Source: Physella acuta
Taxonomy: Eukaryota; Mollusca; Gastropoda; Physidae
NCBI RefSeq assembly: GCF_028476545.1
Contig: NW_026732580.1
Span: 317,001-381,000, forward strand
Reading direction: 5' to 3'
Length of the DNA stretch: 64,000 nt
In this document: positions 31,458 through 43,254 of the stretch, in pieces
How the letters are laid out: each line of letters begins with the position of its first letter
Numbering within the stretch: position 1 is the first letter of the stretch
Notes under the pieces: generated by a model
The model's input: the letters and a program-made list of their open reading frames with translations, nothing else
Databases searched by the model: none
Told to the model about the DNA's origin: nothing
Program-made: the position numbers and the translations under genes

Positions 31458-32172
31458 ATTTGTACTTGGTGGCACTGACCTGGTACTTGGTGGCACTGAC
31501 CATCTAAGTGATGTTTGTACTTGGTGACACTGACCATCTAAGTGATGTTTGTACTTGGTCTAGCTGACCATCTAAGTGATGTTTGTACTTGGTGACACTG
31601 ACCATCTAAGTGATGTTTGTACTTGGTCTAGCTGACCATCTAAGTGATGTTTGTACTTGGTGGCACTGACCATCTAAGTGATGTTTGTACTTGGTGGCAC
31701 TGACCATCTAAGTGATGTTTGTACTTGGTGACACTGACCATCTAAGTGATGTTTGTACTTGGTGACACTGACCATCTAAGTGATGTTTGTACTTGGTGAC
31801 ACTGACCATCTAAGTGATGTTAGTACTTGGTGGCACTGACCATCTAAGTGATGTTAGTACTTGGTGGCACTGACCATCTAAGTGATGTTTGTACTTGGTG
31901 ACACTGACCATCTAAGTGATGTTTGTACTTGGTCTAGCTGACCATCTAAGTGATGTTTGTACTTGGTGGCACTGACCATCTAAGTGATGTTTGTACTTGG
32001 TCTAGCTGACCATCTAAGTGATGTTTGTACTTGGTCTAGCTGACCATCTAAGTGATGTTTGTACTTGGTGGCACTGACCATCTAAGTGATGTTTGTACTT
32101 GGTCTAGCTGACCATCTAAGTGATGTTTGTACTTGGTCTAGCTGACCATCTAAGTGATGTTTGTACTTGGTG
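31458..32172. repeat. Minisatellite, 34-bp unit, about 21 copies
   Basis: Units share gaccatctaagtgatgtttg and tacttggt. Three subtypes differ just after it: GGCACT, GACACT and CTAGCT. Subtypes are interleaved, showing local block duplication. No coding. Confidence 0.96.
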
Positions 32173-33089
32173 ACACTAAATCAAAGCCCTACTTGCCCAC
32201 ATTAATCAAGCGAGCGACTAAAATAGAAAGGTCGAGCACGATTAAAATAGAGACTGTATTTCACCACTCGCCAGCCCGCCTGGCACTATCAAACAAAAAA
32301 TCTGGCTACAGAACACGCCCACAGTCTGGCCAGATTTCCTATTCTATTCAAGGTCCGACTAAATAACGCGCCGACTGATTGCAGCCCAATAATGGTCACA
32401 CTAAGTGTCGGGAGCAGCATGTTCGATCGGTTTGAATTTGATTGTAGACGGCCTTTCTTTGATATGGCTGAGACATTTGACGGCGTTCCGTCGTGTCGAG
32501 TAACTACGTCTGATCTTCAGACAGTCCACACGTCAATGGAAGCCTGGGCAGCGCGCCGTGTGACCTGGACAAAAATCTATTCCTGCAAGCTTGCAATCTA
32601 TGAACTGAGTATACAACAAAAAACATGATTGAAAATGCCGTAGTTAACGGTTTAAAAATATTAAAATGTATTTTTCTTTGACATATTTAACAATTTCGTA
32701 TTCTTAAAATACTAATTTATATAATATTTAGATCTTTTAGACATTATTTTTGTTCGGATATGTATAGCTGTTTTGTCGAAAATAGTAACATATTATTTTT
32801 CCTTGTGTGAAAACAGGTTGTGGGAATAAAGTAAAAAAGCTTTAAGAAAGCGTTTACCACTCGCCTGGTCCTCTCCTGGATGAGTCGCCCCTGGGCAGAA
32901 TCGCTCGATATTAAGACACTATTTGAATTGCTGGAGAGGGGAGATAATCCCGTCTGCTTTAGCGGGCCCGAACTGTTTGTTGGGTAGACGCTGATTCGAT
33001 TAGCCCGTGATTGCGTCCCTTTCTGATTTAATCGAGGTTATTTTGATTTCTCGCATCTGACACGATTGGCTAGTAATTAATGAAACTCC
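32173..33089. other. Apparently single-copy spacer, no gene supported
   Basis: Mixed composition: GC-richer at 32190-32600, AT-rich at 32630-32830. Frames of 70 and 78 codons (32154-32366 and 32392-32628) lack recognisable domains. Confidence 0.4.
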
Positions 33090-33848
33090 TCGTTATAGAG
33101 TAAGATATGATTGGGGAGGTGCATGCCATATAACACGTTTTATAGAGGAGGATATGATTGGGGAGGTGCATGCCATATAACACGTTGTATATTTGGGGAT
33201 ATGATTGGGGAGGTGCATGCCATATAACACGTTGTATATTTGGGGATATGATTGGGGAGGTGCATGCCATATAACACGTTGTATAGAGGATATGATTGGG
33301 GAGGTGCGTGCCATATAACACGTTGTATATTTGGGGATATGATTGGGGAGGTGCATGCCATATAACACGTTGTATATTTGGGGATATGATTGGGGAGGTG
33401 CATGCCATATAACACGTTGTATAGAGGATATGATTGGGGAGGTGCATGCCATATAACACGTTGTATATTTGGGGATATGATTGGGGAGGTGCGTGCCATA
33501 TAACACGTTGTATAGAGGATATGATTGGGGAGGTGCATGCCATATAACACGTTGTATAGAGGAGGATATGATTGGGGAGGTGCAGGCCATATAACACGTT
33601 GTATAGAGGAGGATATGATTGGGGAGGTGCATGCCATATAACACTTTTTATATTGTGGTATATTATTGGGGAGGTGCGTGCCATATAACACGTTGTATAG
33701 AGGAAGATATGATTGGGGAGGTGCATGCCATATAACACGTTGTATATTTGGGGATATGACTGGGGAGGTGCATGCCATATAACACGTTGTATAGAGGAGG
33801 ATATGATTGGGGAGGTGCATGCCATATAACACGTTGTATAGAGGAGAA
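33090..33848. repeat. Minisatellite, 44-50 bp unit, about 16 copies
   Basis: Units share gatatgattggggaggtgca and tgccatataacacgttgtat. They differ in a short linker: atttgggg, agag or agaggag. Because linker lengths differ by steps not divisible by three, several minus-strand frames stay open over 180-250 codons; the consensus lacks stops in all three, so these are not genes. Confidence 0.96.
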
Positions 33849-33959
33849 TCGACGAGGGGATCCCAGCGAAACTAATTGCTATAGACTATAGAGGGAGGGA
33901 GTGTTGGAGGAGTGCACCACACAGTTGTACTGTCTCGGGTTACAACAATGGATGTGTGG

Positions 33960-34110
33960 TCAGAATGGTACTATGAGCTGCAAGGGTGTTTAGTAAATTG
34001 GTCGTTAGATATACAGGCAGATTGGTGAATCGGTCATTATATGAACAGGCAGAATAGTGAATGGCTATTGAATATACAGCCAGAATAGTGAACTGATCAT
34101 GGAACATCTG
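33960..34110. repeat. Degenerate repeat with gtgaat/tgaatatac words
   Basis: Three or four loose copies of a segment containing ggcagaatagtgaa or ggcagattggtgaat followed by cattatat or tattgaatata. Old and poorly preserved. Confidence 0.45.
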
Positions 34111-34244
34111 AGAAGGAAAGATACCCGGGCACAATAGAACAATCGAACTTTGAAAAGTAAACAGCGAGTGGGCCACTGAATAAATAGGCTAAAATGATAA
34201 TTGAAATTTAGGTCAATTGATCATTGAATATCTGTCGCTTCACT

Positions 34245-34385
34245 ATTGTAACGTGTCACGTCATTAATGTAGCGTGTCGCGTCATTAATGTGACGTATCG
34301 TGTCATTAATGTGACGTGTGGCGTCTTTATTGTCACATGTCGCGTCTTTATTGTTACATGTCGCGTCATTAATGTCACATGTGGA
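34245..34385. repeat. Short minisatellite, 20-23 bp unit, with TGACGT words
   Basis: Six or so copies of a unit like cgtcattaatgtgacgtgtc, with variants cgtctttattgtcacatgtc. Contains several TGACGT half sites, which could be chance products of the unit. Confidence 0.85.
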
Positions 34386-35300
34386 CTCCAGCAGTGCATT
34401 AACGTAATGCCAACATCAGAGAACAACAAAAAATATACCCCCACTGATTTCCCCGTCCTCCTCTCCTCATAGCAACCATTTTTTGGCCAAAATTTCAATC
34501 TGATCATTGGAAGCAGGCGGGGCATCAGGCGCGAGCTCACTGGAGTACACGTGATGGGGGGGGGGGGGGGCGTGTTTAATTAAACACGTGCAAGAAGTCA
34601 CGTGACATTGACAGCTGCATCAACACGTCACGGACCTCAACAGGTTCGTTCTAGAGGTCGATGTCTCGCTGATGTTTGCAGTTATTGAAGTCGAAACTGG
34701 CCAGTAGAAGTCTCCCTCCCCCAGTCTAGCTAAGTCAAGGTTCCTTGGTGTGCTGGTCTAGGTAGGGTATGTAGGGTGGGGGCAGAAGCTCGATGTCCTC
34801 AGATAGTTCCATGTGACTGGTGTGTGTACAAGGTGGAATATCATAGACGTAAACAGTTCGGGTCAAAAACAGCGCTTTGCTCCTTTAAAATTGTCAAATA
34901 TTTCCTAGTTTTTTTAGACCTTTTTCTCCGGGGATTGGAGGTGGCACTTGAAACTTTCGGGGTGATGGGTACAATTGAAATTATATTGGTGGGGGGGGGG
35001 GGGCGAACACTAGTAAAAGTATATATTTTCTATATAAATTTATAAATTTTGCTTTTTTTCGTCCGGTGAGGGGGAGGGTCGGGGGGCATACTCCGAGGGA
35101 AAGGGGCACTACCCAGATAGATGCCTGAAAGAAACTCTGCTCACCATCCTAGTGAATAAAAATGGTAGCTACAGTGAGGTAGTATCCTAACAAATTAAAG
35201 ACAAATACAGGTACAATGGACCTTTCGACCCTAAAGTTTTCGTCGACACGGCCATTTTATTTGTTCTTAATTCGTGAGGTTACTACCCGTTATATTAACA
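34386..35300. other. Spacer with G tracts and an interspersed-repeat fragment
   Basis: G tracts at about 34555-34571 and 34990-35003. The segment about 34840-35100 includes cactagtaaaagtatat next to the G tract, the inverse of the repeat at 3100-3300. The right edge (35283-35300) is a partial unit of the tandem repeat that resumes at 37721. No gene supported. Confidence 0.45.
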
Positions 35301-35509
35301 CTAGCTGCATCCCGTGCTCCGCCACGGTAAATCTTTTTTAAATGCGAACAGAAATGGGAACAGAACAAAACTAAACACAACACAAACGAACGCAAAAAAA
35401 AACAAAAAAAAGGAAAAACAAACTCAAAACTCATAACATAAACACAATTTAAATGCAATCATAAAGGCATATTGCTCACAGTCTAGCCCTTAGCGCCAAA
35501 TCGCGCCCT

Positions 35510-35700
35510 TTCCGGTGATTTGCACCCCCTCAAACTTTCGATTTGCACCCCTCCCACCCCCCCCCCCCCGCCCTAAAACTTTAAATTTCCACCACCCCCC
35601 CCCCTCGCAAATTTTTTCCAACCCACTTTGGCGCCCCCTAAGGTCGGCACCCGGGGACATATGCCCCCCCCCCCCCCCCCCCCGCTACGCCTCTCCTATA
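35510..35700. repeat. C-rich interspersed repeat fragment inside the outer Helitron
   Basis: Contains gatttgcacccc twice, several C tracts (11-21 bp), then gcgccccctaaggtcggcac and a ctacgcctct end. This type of C-tract-bearing repeat end is common in marine invertebrate genomes (from memory). Limits unclear. Confidence 0.45.
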
Positions 35701-35752
35701 AAACCCGAAAGATAGAATAATAATTAGAAAACCGTATAAATAATATGCAGTA

Positions 35753-36955
35753 TCTATAATATAAGCGGGCTGAGCGTGTCCTTCCTTCCTTCCTTCCGTC
35801 CGTCATCGCTATAGATTTTGGGACTATAAAAGTAAACTGCGCACCACGCTGTGCTTTTCAGTGCACCGCAGTGTCTTATTATATGTATTAGAGTAGGGTT
35901 TGTTTATATAGCGGCAAAGAGCTATTTTATAATTTCCACTGTTTGTACAATTTTGCATAACGTAAAGAGAATATTAAATACACGCACACTGCTAAAACAT
36001 ATTAAAAAGATCAATGTCAAATATCATTTTAGTTTATATTCCTAGAAAAAATGGATACATTTCCACAAAAGTAGGTCGAAAAAACTAATTAATTCAACTT
36101 TTTTTTTGTGGTAATTTTTTCAAGGGAGGTAATTTGAAAATATATTTAACTCAATAATTTAAGTTAATCTTTTTTTTTATTACTAGCGCATTGATTAGTC
36201 TATGTTAAGTTTCATAATTAAAAGAGAAAAATGTTAAGATTATTTATATTATTTTCTAATTAGTCTATGATTTCTCAAAATCACTATTTTTTGTTTTTGT
36301 TTTTTGGTGTTAACAGATGGTGAAATTTTATAATTATAGTATAGAGAATGCTGGAAAGACTCTCTCTAGGCGCGGACGTCTGGGAAAAGCGTGTTTTTCG
36401 GTGGTAATTCTAATTACATTGCCAATGTGTTTTCTTAGAACCATAAAAGTAAACACCACTTGCCGTACATTCATTTGCATCGCATTGTTTTATTGTAAGT
36501 TATGGAGTAGGATCTATTTATGTGACTTAAATTTTTAATGTTGGAAAGGCTCTCTTTGGGCGCGGACGCCTAAAAAAGCGTGTTGTTTGGTGGTGATTCT
36601 AATGTTGTGGTTGTGTTGTTTTTTTTTGTTGGTTGTGTTGTGGTTGTGTTGTGGTTGTTTTTTGGTTGTGGTTGTGTTGTAGTTTTGTTGTAGTTTTGTT
36701 GTGGTTGTGTTGTGGTTGTGGTTGTGTTGTGGTTGAGTTGTGGTTGAGTTGTGGTTGTGTTGTGGTTGTGTTGTGGTTGTGTTGTGGTTGTGTTGTGGTT
36801 GTGTTGTGGTTGTGTTGTGGTTGTGTTGTGGTTGTGGTTGTGTTGTGTTTGTGGTTGTGTTTTTTGTGTTTGTGTTGTTTTTGTTTGTTTGGTTCTGTTC
36901 CAAAGTTGGTACATTTAAAAAAGATTTACCGTGGCGGAGCACGGGATGCAGCTAG
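35753..36955 (+). mobile_element. Helitron-like non-autonomous element (inner)
   Basis: Starts TCTATAATATAAGCGGGCTG, ends with hairpin CCGTGGCGGAGCACGG and GATGCAGCTAG, between host A (35752) and T (36956). Its first 300 bp match the inverted 5' part of the outer element (37420-37720) at roughly 90 percent by eye. It holds an internal duplication (36350-36415 and 36538-36605, word ggcgcggacg) and a GT-rich microsatellite (36605-36890). His/Gln/Thr-rich or Val/Cys-rich frames across the microsatellite are not genes. Confidence 0.87.
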
Positions 36956-37720
36956 TTTAAAATATCCGTGTTTTACCTACAATATTTCACTTTATCCTTT
37001 CACGCATTTTTTTCCAGTACTTTAAATTTTAAAAATTTACAAAAGAGTTTCATAACTAAAACCATTGCGCACCTAATGAACGTGATGACGCGTCTATAAT
37101 AGTGCTGAATAGTTGATTAAAAACTATAAGTAATAAACAGTAGGGCCTACATTCAGTGAATAAAATAAATAAAAGATTGCCTTTTATCAATCCATGCTAA
37201 TTATAATTTTCTAACAATAATTTCCTCTTACACATCCGAATAATTTGCATTCACATTTTGCTAATTATATTATTGCAACACTAATTCCTTCTATGACGAA
37301 CGTATATTTGCATTTTTTATTAGCGTGAGTTTAATGTATTTTTAAATTACCTCCTTTGTCAAAATTTGAAAAGAGTTAAATTAATTTGATTTTTCTACCC
37401 TACTGTTATTATGTTATTAAAATGTATCCACTTTTTCTGGGAACCTAAACGAAAATGATATTTGACATTAATCTTTTTAATACGTTTTAGCAGTTTGCGT
37501 GTATTTAATATTTTCTTGACGTTATGCGAAAGAGTAAAAACCGTGGCAATTATAAAATAGCTCTATGCCGCTATATAAACAAACCCTACTCTTATTTATA
37601 ATAAGACACTGCGGTGCACTGAAAAGCACAGCATGGTGCGAATGTTTACTTTTATAGTCCCAAAATCTATAGCGATGACGGACGGAAGGAAGGACAGACA
37701 CAGCCCGCTTATATTATAGA

Positions 37721-37885
37721 TCCTAATCCTAATGAACAAACAATAACTACCCGTTATATTAACATCCTAATGAACAAACAATAACTACCCGTTATATTAA
37801 CATCCTAATGAACAAACAATAACTACCCTTTATGTTACCATCCTAGTCAATAAACAATAACTACCCGTTTTATTACCATCCTAAT
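37721..37885. repeat. Tandem repeat, 38-bp unit, about 4 copies
   Basis: Units share aatgaacaaacaataactac and ccgttatattaacatcct. The outer Helitron is inserted in this array: one more partial unit lies on its far side at about 35281-35300. Confidence 0.9.
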
Positions 37886-38756
37886 GAAGTAATTAATTAT
37901 TTTTTTGGAGAAAAATAAAATATAATTGTTAGTTCGTGTTATAACAGATATTTATGCCGAGGGTTCGATTTTGTGAAGGAGTAGGGTTAATAGGTTCATG
38001 TTGATATCATTAGTGATCCTTCGTCAGACTCGGCTCGCTAAACCAATCTCATCGCTCTCTGGGAGAAAAACGGTTTGTCGTGTATGTGTATAATATCCAG
38101 ATATTTGCTTGCCTTGAATATTTGTTCTGATATTTTACTCCTTATTACTCCTGTATTACGTAATATCCAAGCCCGTGGCACGTGTCAGCCCCTACACGGG
38201 CAGTAAATGGCACGACGTTCTGCCCCGGGGGTAGAAAGAATGTCACGCCCTGAATGTTAACTATATTTCTCTAAGGGAATGAGAGACTTAATGGCATGGC
38301 ACTCTGGGCAACCTGCGACACGAAAGACTTTTATCGCATTTTAACTTGCAATCATTGTCGCCGTCGGTAGCCTACACTAGTGGCAGGCCATTTCTTCCAA
38401 GTTAGCTCGAGAAAACATTTGCTCTTGCAGTCTAATGGCTGAGGGCGGTCCGCGCATGCGTATATGGACTGTGCCTCCATGACACTCAGATTTGTTTAGG
38501 CCGGATTTCTGTTCAGTCAATTTGCATCATGGGAATGTTAGAGTGAAGTGTATTTAATATTCAATATAAAGAATGGTTTGAGCAATTTATCTTGATAAAA
38601 TTATTTACTTAATAATCTTTGCACGCGTCATGTTTTAGTAAATCAAATAAAAATGTCTGCATTAGTTTAAAATGGCGTAACTTCAGCTAAAGTAGTTGAC
38701 TGTACGAAGCTTGACAGTACTGGCATATGTTGAAGCTGCAACACTTCAGTTATGCT
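37886..38756. other. Mixed-composition spacer, no gene seen
   Basis: No frame over 60 codons and no recognisable domain. GC-richer than the left part of the window around 38000-38560. Confidence 0.45.
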
Positions 38757-39082
38757 ACACATATGACATTCTCCTGACGCCGCGTCAACTTTGTCTCCAT
38801 TCTACTGACGCCGCATCAACTTTGTCTCTATTCTGCTGACGCCGCGTCAACTTTGTCTCTAATCTACTGACGACGCGCCAACTTTGCTTCCATTCTACTG
38901 ACGCCGCATCAACTTTGCTTCCATTCTACTGACGCCGCGTCAACTTTGTCTCTATTCTGCTGACGCCGCGTCAACTTTGTCTCTATTCTACTGACGCCGC
39001 ATCAACTTTGTCTCCATTTTCCTGACGCCGCGTCAACTAAGTCTCCATTTTCCTGACGCCGCGTCAGCTTTGTTTCCATTCT
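38757..39082. repeat. Minisatellite, about 31-bp unit, about 10 copies
   Basis: Units share ctgacgccgcgtcaactttg and tctccattcta. The unit contains the imperfect palindrome TGACGCCGCGTCA, so each copy could form a small hairpin. Confidence 0.94.
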
Positions 39083-39307
39083 CCCGACATTAGCACATAG
39101 ACGAACCTGGTCGAAATCAATTGACGAAAATAGAACGTTCGTCAGTTCATACAGGTCGCTTAAAGGCTCTCGTCCAGGGCTGTTCGCTGGTCATCAGATC
39201 AATGGCCGGCACAAAACGATGGCCGTGTTTTATGTGGGGGGCTACAGCCATCAATAGCCTTAGTCGGGTGTTTAACCCTAAAGGATGGGAGCCTCGCACT
39301 TGGGATA

Positions 39308-40770
39308 TGTACGTACAGGGGTGGTTAGAATATCTACCTACATGGGTGGTTAGAATATCTACAGGGGTGGTTAGAATATCTACGTGCAGGGGTGGTTAGA
39401 ATATCTACAGGGGTGGTTAGAATATCTACGTGCAGGGGTGGTTAGAATATCTACAGGGGTGGTTAGAATATCTACTTCCAGGGGTGGTTAGAATATCTAC
39501 CTACAGGGGTGGATAGAATATCTACCTACAGGGGTGGTTAGAATATCTACAGGGGTGGTTAGAATATCTACGTGCAGGGGTGGTTAGAATATCTACAGGG
39601 GTGGTTAGAATATCTACGTGCAGGGGTGGTTAGAATATCTACAGGGGTGGTTAGAATATCTACCTACAGGGGTGGTTAGAATATCTACAGGGGTGGTTAG
39701 AATATCTACAGGGGTGGTTAGAATATCTACAGGGGTGGTTAGAATATCTACCTACAGGGGTGGTTAGAATATCTACAGGGGTGGTTAGAATATCTACGTA
39801 CAAGGGTGGTTAGAATATCTACCTACAGGGGTGGTTAGAATATCTACGTACAGGGGTGGTTAGAATATCTACAGGGGTGGTTAGAATATCTACGTACAGG
39901 AATGGTTAGAATATCTACGTACAGGGGTGGTTAGAATATCTACAGGGGTGGTTAGAATATCTACAGGGGTGGTTAGAATATCTACCTACAGGGTTGGTTA
40001 GAATATCTACCTACAGGGGTGGTTAGAATATCTACCTACAAGGGTGGTTAGAATATCTACGTGCAGGGGTGGTTAAAATATCTACCTACAGGGGTGGTTA
40101 GAATATCTACGTACAGGGGTGGTTAGAATATCTACCTACAGGGGTGGTTAGAATATCTACTTACAGGGGTGGTTAGAATATCTACGTGCAGGGGTGGTTA
40201 GAATATCTACCTACAGGGGTGGTTAGAATATCTACCTACTGGGGTGGTTAGAATATCTACCTACAGGGGTGGTTAGAATATCTACAGGGGTGGTTAGAAT
40301 ATCTACCTACAGGAATGGTTAGAATATCTACAGGGGTGGTTAGAATATCTACCTACAGGGTTGGTTAGAATATCTACCTACAGGGGTGGTTAGAATATCT
40401 ACCTACAGGGGTGGTTAGAATATCTACGTGCAGGGGTGGTTAGAATATCTACCTACAGGGGTGGTTAGAATATCTACGTACAGGGGTGGTTAGAATATCT
40501 ACCTACAGGGGTGGTTAGAATATCTACTTACAGGGGTGGTTAGAATATCTACGTGCAGGGGTGGTTAGAATATCTACCTACAGGGGTGGTTAGAATATCT
40601 ACCTACAGGGGTGGTTAGAATATCTACCTACAGGGGTGGTTAGAATATCTACCTACAGGGGTGGTTAGAATGTCTACAGGGGTGGTTAGAATATCTACCT
40701 ACAGGAATGGTTAGAATATCTACCTACAGGGGTGGTTAGAATATCTACGTATAGGAGTGGTTAGATAGCC
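39308..40770. repeat. Minisatellite, 21- and 25-bp units, about 60 copies
   Basis: Core aggggtggttagaatatcta followed either directly by the next unit (21 bp) or by a ctaca, cgtgc or cgtac spacer (25 bp). Larger blocks appear twice (for example around 40010-40200 and 40370-40560), showing block duplication. No coding. Confidence 0.96.
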
Positions 40771-41511
40771 GTGTTGCACTGTGAGCCACCATTGAACATG
40801 CTGGTAATGAAGTAATGAAGCAGTAATAATGATTTGTTTACGTTTTGTTTGACTGGGTGCCCAACCTCCCCTGGTAATCGTATTGATGTGACGTTGTTAA
40901 ATTCCTCCCCCGGCGTGGCCGGTAAAGGAAAAAATTATCTGCCCTCTTGTTGTAAGCCCTGTCAGCCAAGCCCACTTAGACAATGGCTGGAGCACAAGTA
41001 CAAAGGGAGACGAGAATAGTCTTTTGCTCTTTTCACGGTTAGCTCCCACTGTTGACAAGAGTTACGTCATCCTGTCCCGATACTTGTCTTCACCGCTTAC
41101 TTCCCCTGCGCAATTTGTTTTTCTTCCTTTTTTTCAGGTGACTTTTTGTGTTAACTTTTTATCACTTTCCACCTACATCTTGGTGTGTCGTGGTGTGTCT
41201 TTTTTAGCTTTCTCATGACATTGGCACTGGACACACGAACACATCTAATACACATCAATACACGCCCCACCCCCTTCTACACACCATACACACTTTTTTT
41301 TTATTTCACTAGTTTCCGTTTAGGTCTGTGACTTTGATTAACATATTTACAACAATGGGTTGAGCGACGTTAATCTATTAGGACATTTTAGCTCAAGATC
41401 AGTTTAATTGATCTAAAACTCATATTGTTTCAGCATAAGGTCACATTAAGTTGAAGGTCACATTAGTTGAATCTCACCATGATACAGTCATCATTTTCTT
41501 TTAATGTAAAC
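40771..41511. other. Spacer, no gene supported
   Basis: Short frames at 40834-41019 and 41024-41218 lack domain resemblance. Composition is close to average for the window. Confidence 0.4.
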
Positions 41512-42205
41512 AAATAAACCGGTAGTGATCTCCCCTAAACTTTCTCGAATATTCTTATATAAAACAACAGGGGATGGTAACTGGGGATATAGTTATGATT
41601 TTTAATCCATTTTAAATACTGAAACTTTTAAAAATAGAATAGAATCTCAGTAAAAAACAATTGCGCACCAAGCGAACGCCTAATAAAGGTGTGTATAATA
41701 GTGCGCAATAGTATTAGTACTTAATAAATTTACATTAGTTTTTTGAGAAATCGGAAGTAGCGTAAATTACTACTTCCGGTCAACGGAAATTACTCAAAAT
41801 TTAACAGAAGGTAGAGAATTAGATCTTTTACTTACATGTGAAATTTCATTTATCTATCTGAAATAGTACTCAAGTTATAGGCTTTTGAAAAATTCAAAGT
41901 AGAAAAAGTACCACTTCCGGTTGTCGGAAATCGCTCAAAAGTTGATACGGATCTACGATTTTGATATAATACTTATATATGAAATTTGATCAACCTAGCT
42001 GTAACGGTACTCAAGTTATCGTGTTTACACACGGACACACACACAGACACACACACACACAGACATACGGACAAGATTGCAAAATTATGTTTTTCCGTAT
42101 CAGTGAGGTGTAAAACGTCGAGATTTGTAAAAATCTCGATTTTTTTTTTTTGCACGATTACAATACTTTCTCTATACTACGTATATACGAGAAAGTAAAA
42201 ATGCT
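41512..42205 (-). mobile_element. Interspersed repeat with ACTTTCTCG ends, copy 2 (inverted)
   Basis: The reverse complement of this segment matches 29290-29945 over most of its length, including both ends, the CCGGAAGT words and the GT/CA microsatellite (here 42025-42062). An extra segment near 41555-41590 explains its greater length. Short open frames here are not genes. Confidence 0.72.
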
Positions 42206-43250
42206 AAAAAATTCCACATTTTATCTTCCACAAAAATGTATTCCCAAAAACAAGTATATACTGTCATAGAAAAATGACGCATTGCTGTGGTCAATGACAC
42301 ATGCATCCATTTAGCAACATCAGCACCATTCTCTCATACGATAATGTCGGCTGCAGAAATCTTACAAGATTGTGCTGGCTGGAAAAAGTAGAATTTTGTT
42401 AATACTTCCTGTCACAGTGAGGACTTATAGATACAAATGTGACTGTGGGTTCGTTTGCTAGTAAAACACAGAACTGAGGCGTTACATAAATTGTCATAAA
42501 TAGTTGCAGTATAATTTCATATCCTTCGTAGCACATAATAATGGCTGCCGTATTAGGTTGAATAAGACACAGGAGTTAAATACTAGAGTTCAACACTGGA
42601 GTTTAACGCTGGAGCCTACCGTCTTGCATCACGCAGGTATCCGACATAGTAACGTTTGTCACAGGGTGCCACACTAAACTCCCAAATCTTACACCTTATG
42701 CACCCTGCACTTTCTTATTTAATTCAGTGCTGAACGCAGTCATGTTGGGTAGTCGCTCACCATTCACTCCGTTGGCCAGATATTCTTCAAACACACAACA
42801 TTGTCGCCAAACGTAGACTAACAAAAAAGTGCTGTTACATTTTCTGTCATAAGTTATGAATGAAAGCATGAACATTTGTATTTCATTTTTTTTAAAAGTT
42901 ATTTTTTTTTGTAGGTTTAAAAAAAAATATTTTGATTAGCAACTAAAGTTATGGCGGACATAACAAATACAAGTTACTTGAAGTAATGGATTGACATAAT
43001 AAATACAATTTGCTGAAGTAAAGACGATCATACACGAAATATAAGTTACTGAAGTAATGGCGGACATAACAACCACAACAAGCTGAAATAAGGCCTGATA
43101 TAATGCAGACAACTGACAGACTTAGCACGTGATTTAGACGGCAGAATATCCCTGGCCTATCTGAACAGACAGCTTGGCTGATAGATTGGGATAGATTTCA
43201 ATAAATAAATACATAAACTACCTTGGCGTGCTCACGAACTGGGTGGGCGG
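42206..43250. other. Spacer with a small degenerate repeat
   Basis: At about 42945-43090 three loose copies of a roughly 55-bp segment share gaagtaatgg and gacataac or gacataataaa. Otherwise no feature; no gene seen. Confidence 0.4.
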
Positions 43251-43254
43251 TCTA

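Larger units (their letters stand above)
35301..37720 (-). mobile_element. Helitron-like non-autonomous element (outer), interrupted
   Basis: Read on the minus strand it starts TCTATAATATAAGCGGGCTG at 37720 and ends with the hairpin CCGTGGCGGAGCACGG followed by GATGCAGCTAG at 35301, with host A before and host T after: the classic Helitron plan (5' TC, 3' hairpin, CTRR end, A/T target, no duplication). Joining the flanks (ending ttatattaaca at 35300, beginning tcctaat at 37721) restores a unit of the adjacent 38-bp tandem repeat, which is direct evidence of the empty site. A second Helitron-like copy (35753-36955) sits inside it, so its own length is about 1.2 kb. No Rep/helicase coding. Confidence 0.85.

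Noticed and set aside
31458-32172. CRISPR-like appearance of regular repeats
   Set aside because: Units are directly joined with no unique spacers, no cas genes, and the host is a eukaryote; these are minisatellites.
33070-33832. Three overlapping minus-strand frames of 183-251 codons
   Set aside because: The same tandem unit is read in different registers; three open frames at once is a composition effect.
36535-37025. His/Gln/Asn/Thr-rich and Val/Cys-rich frames
   Set aside because: Products of the GT-rich microsatellite inside the inner Helitron.
35753-37720. Single foldback element with 300-bp inverted repeats
   Set aside because: Each arm has its own Helitron 3' end (hairpin plus CTAG) and the flanks show two separate A/T insertions, so two nested elements explain it better.
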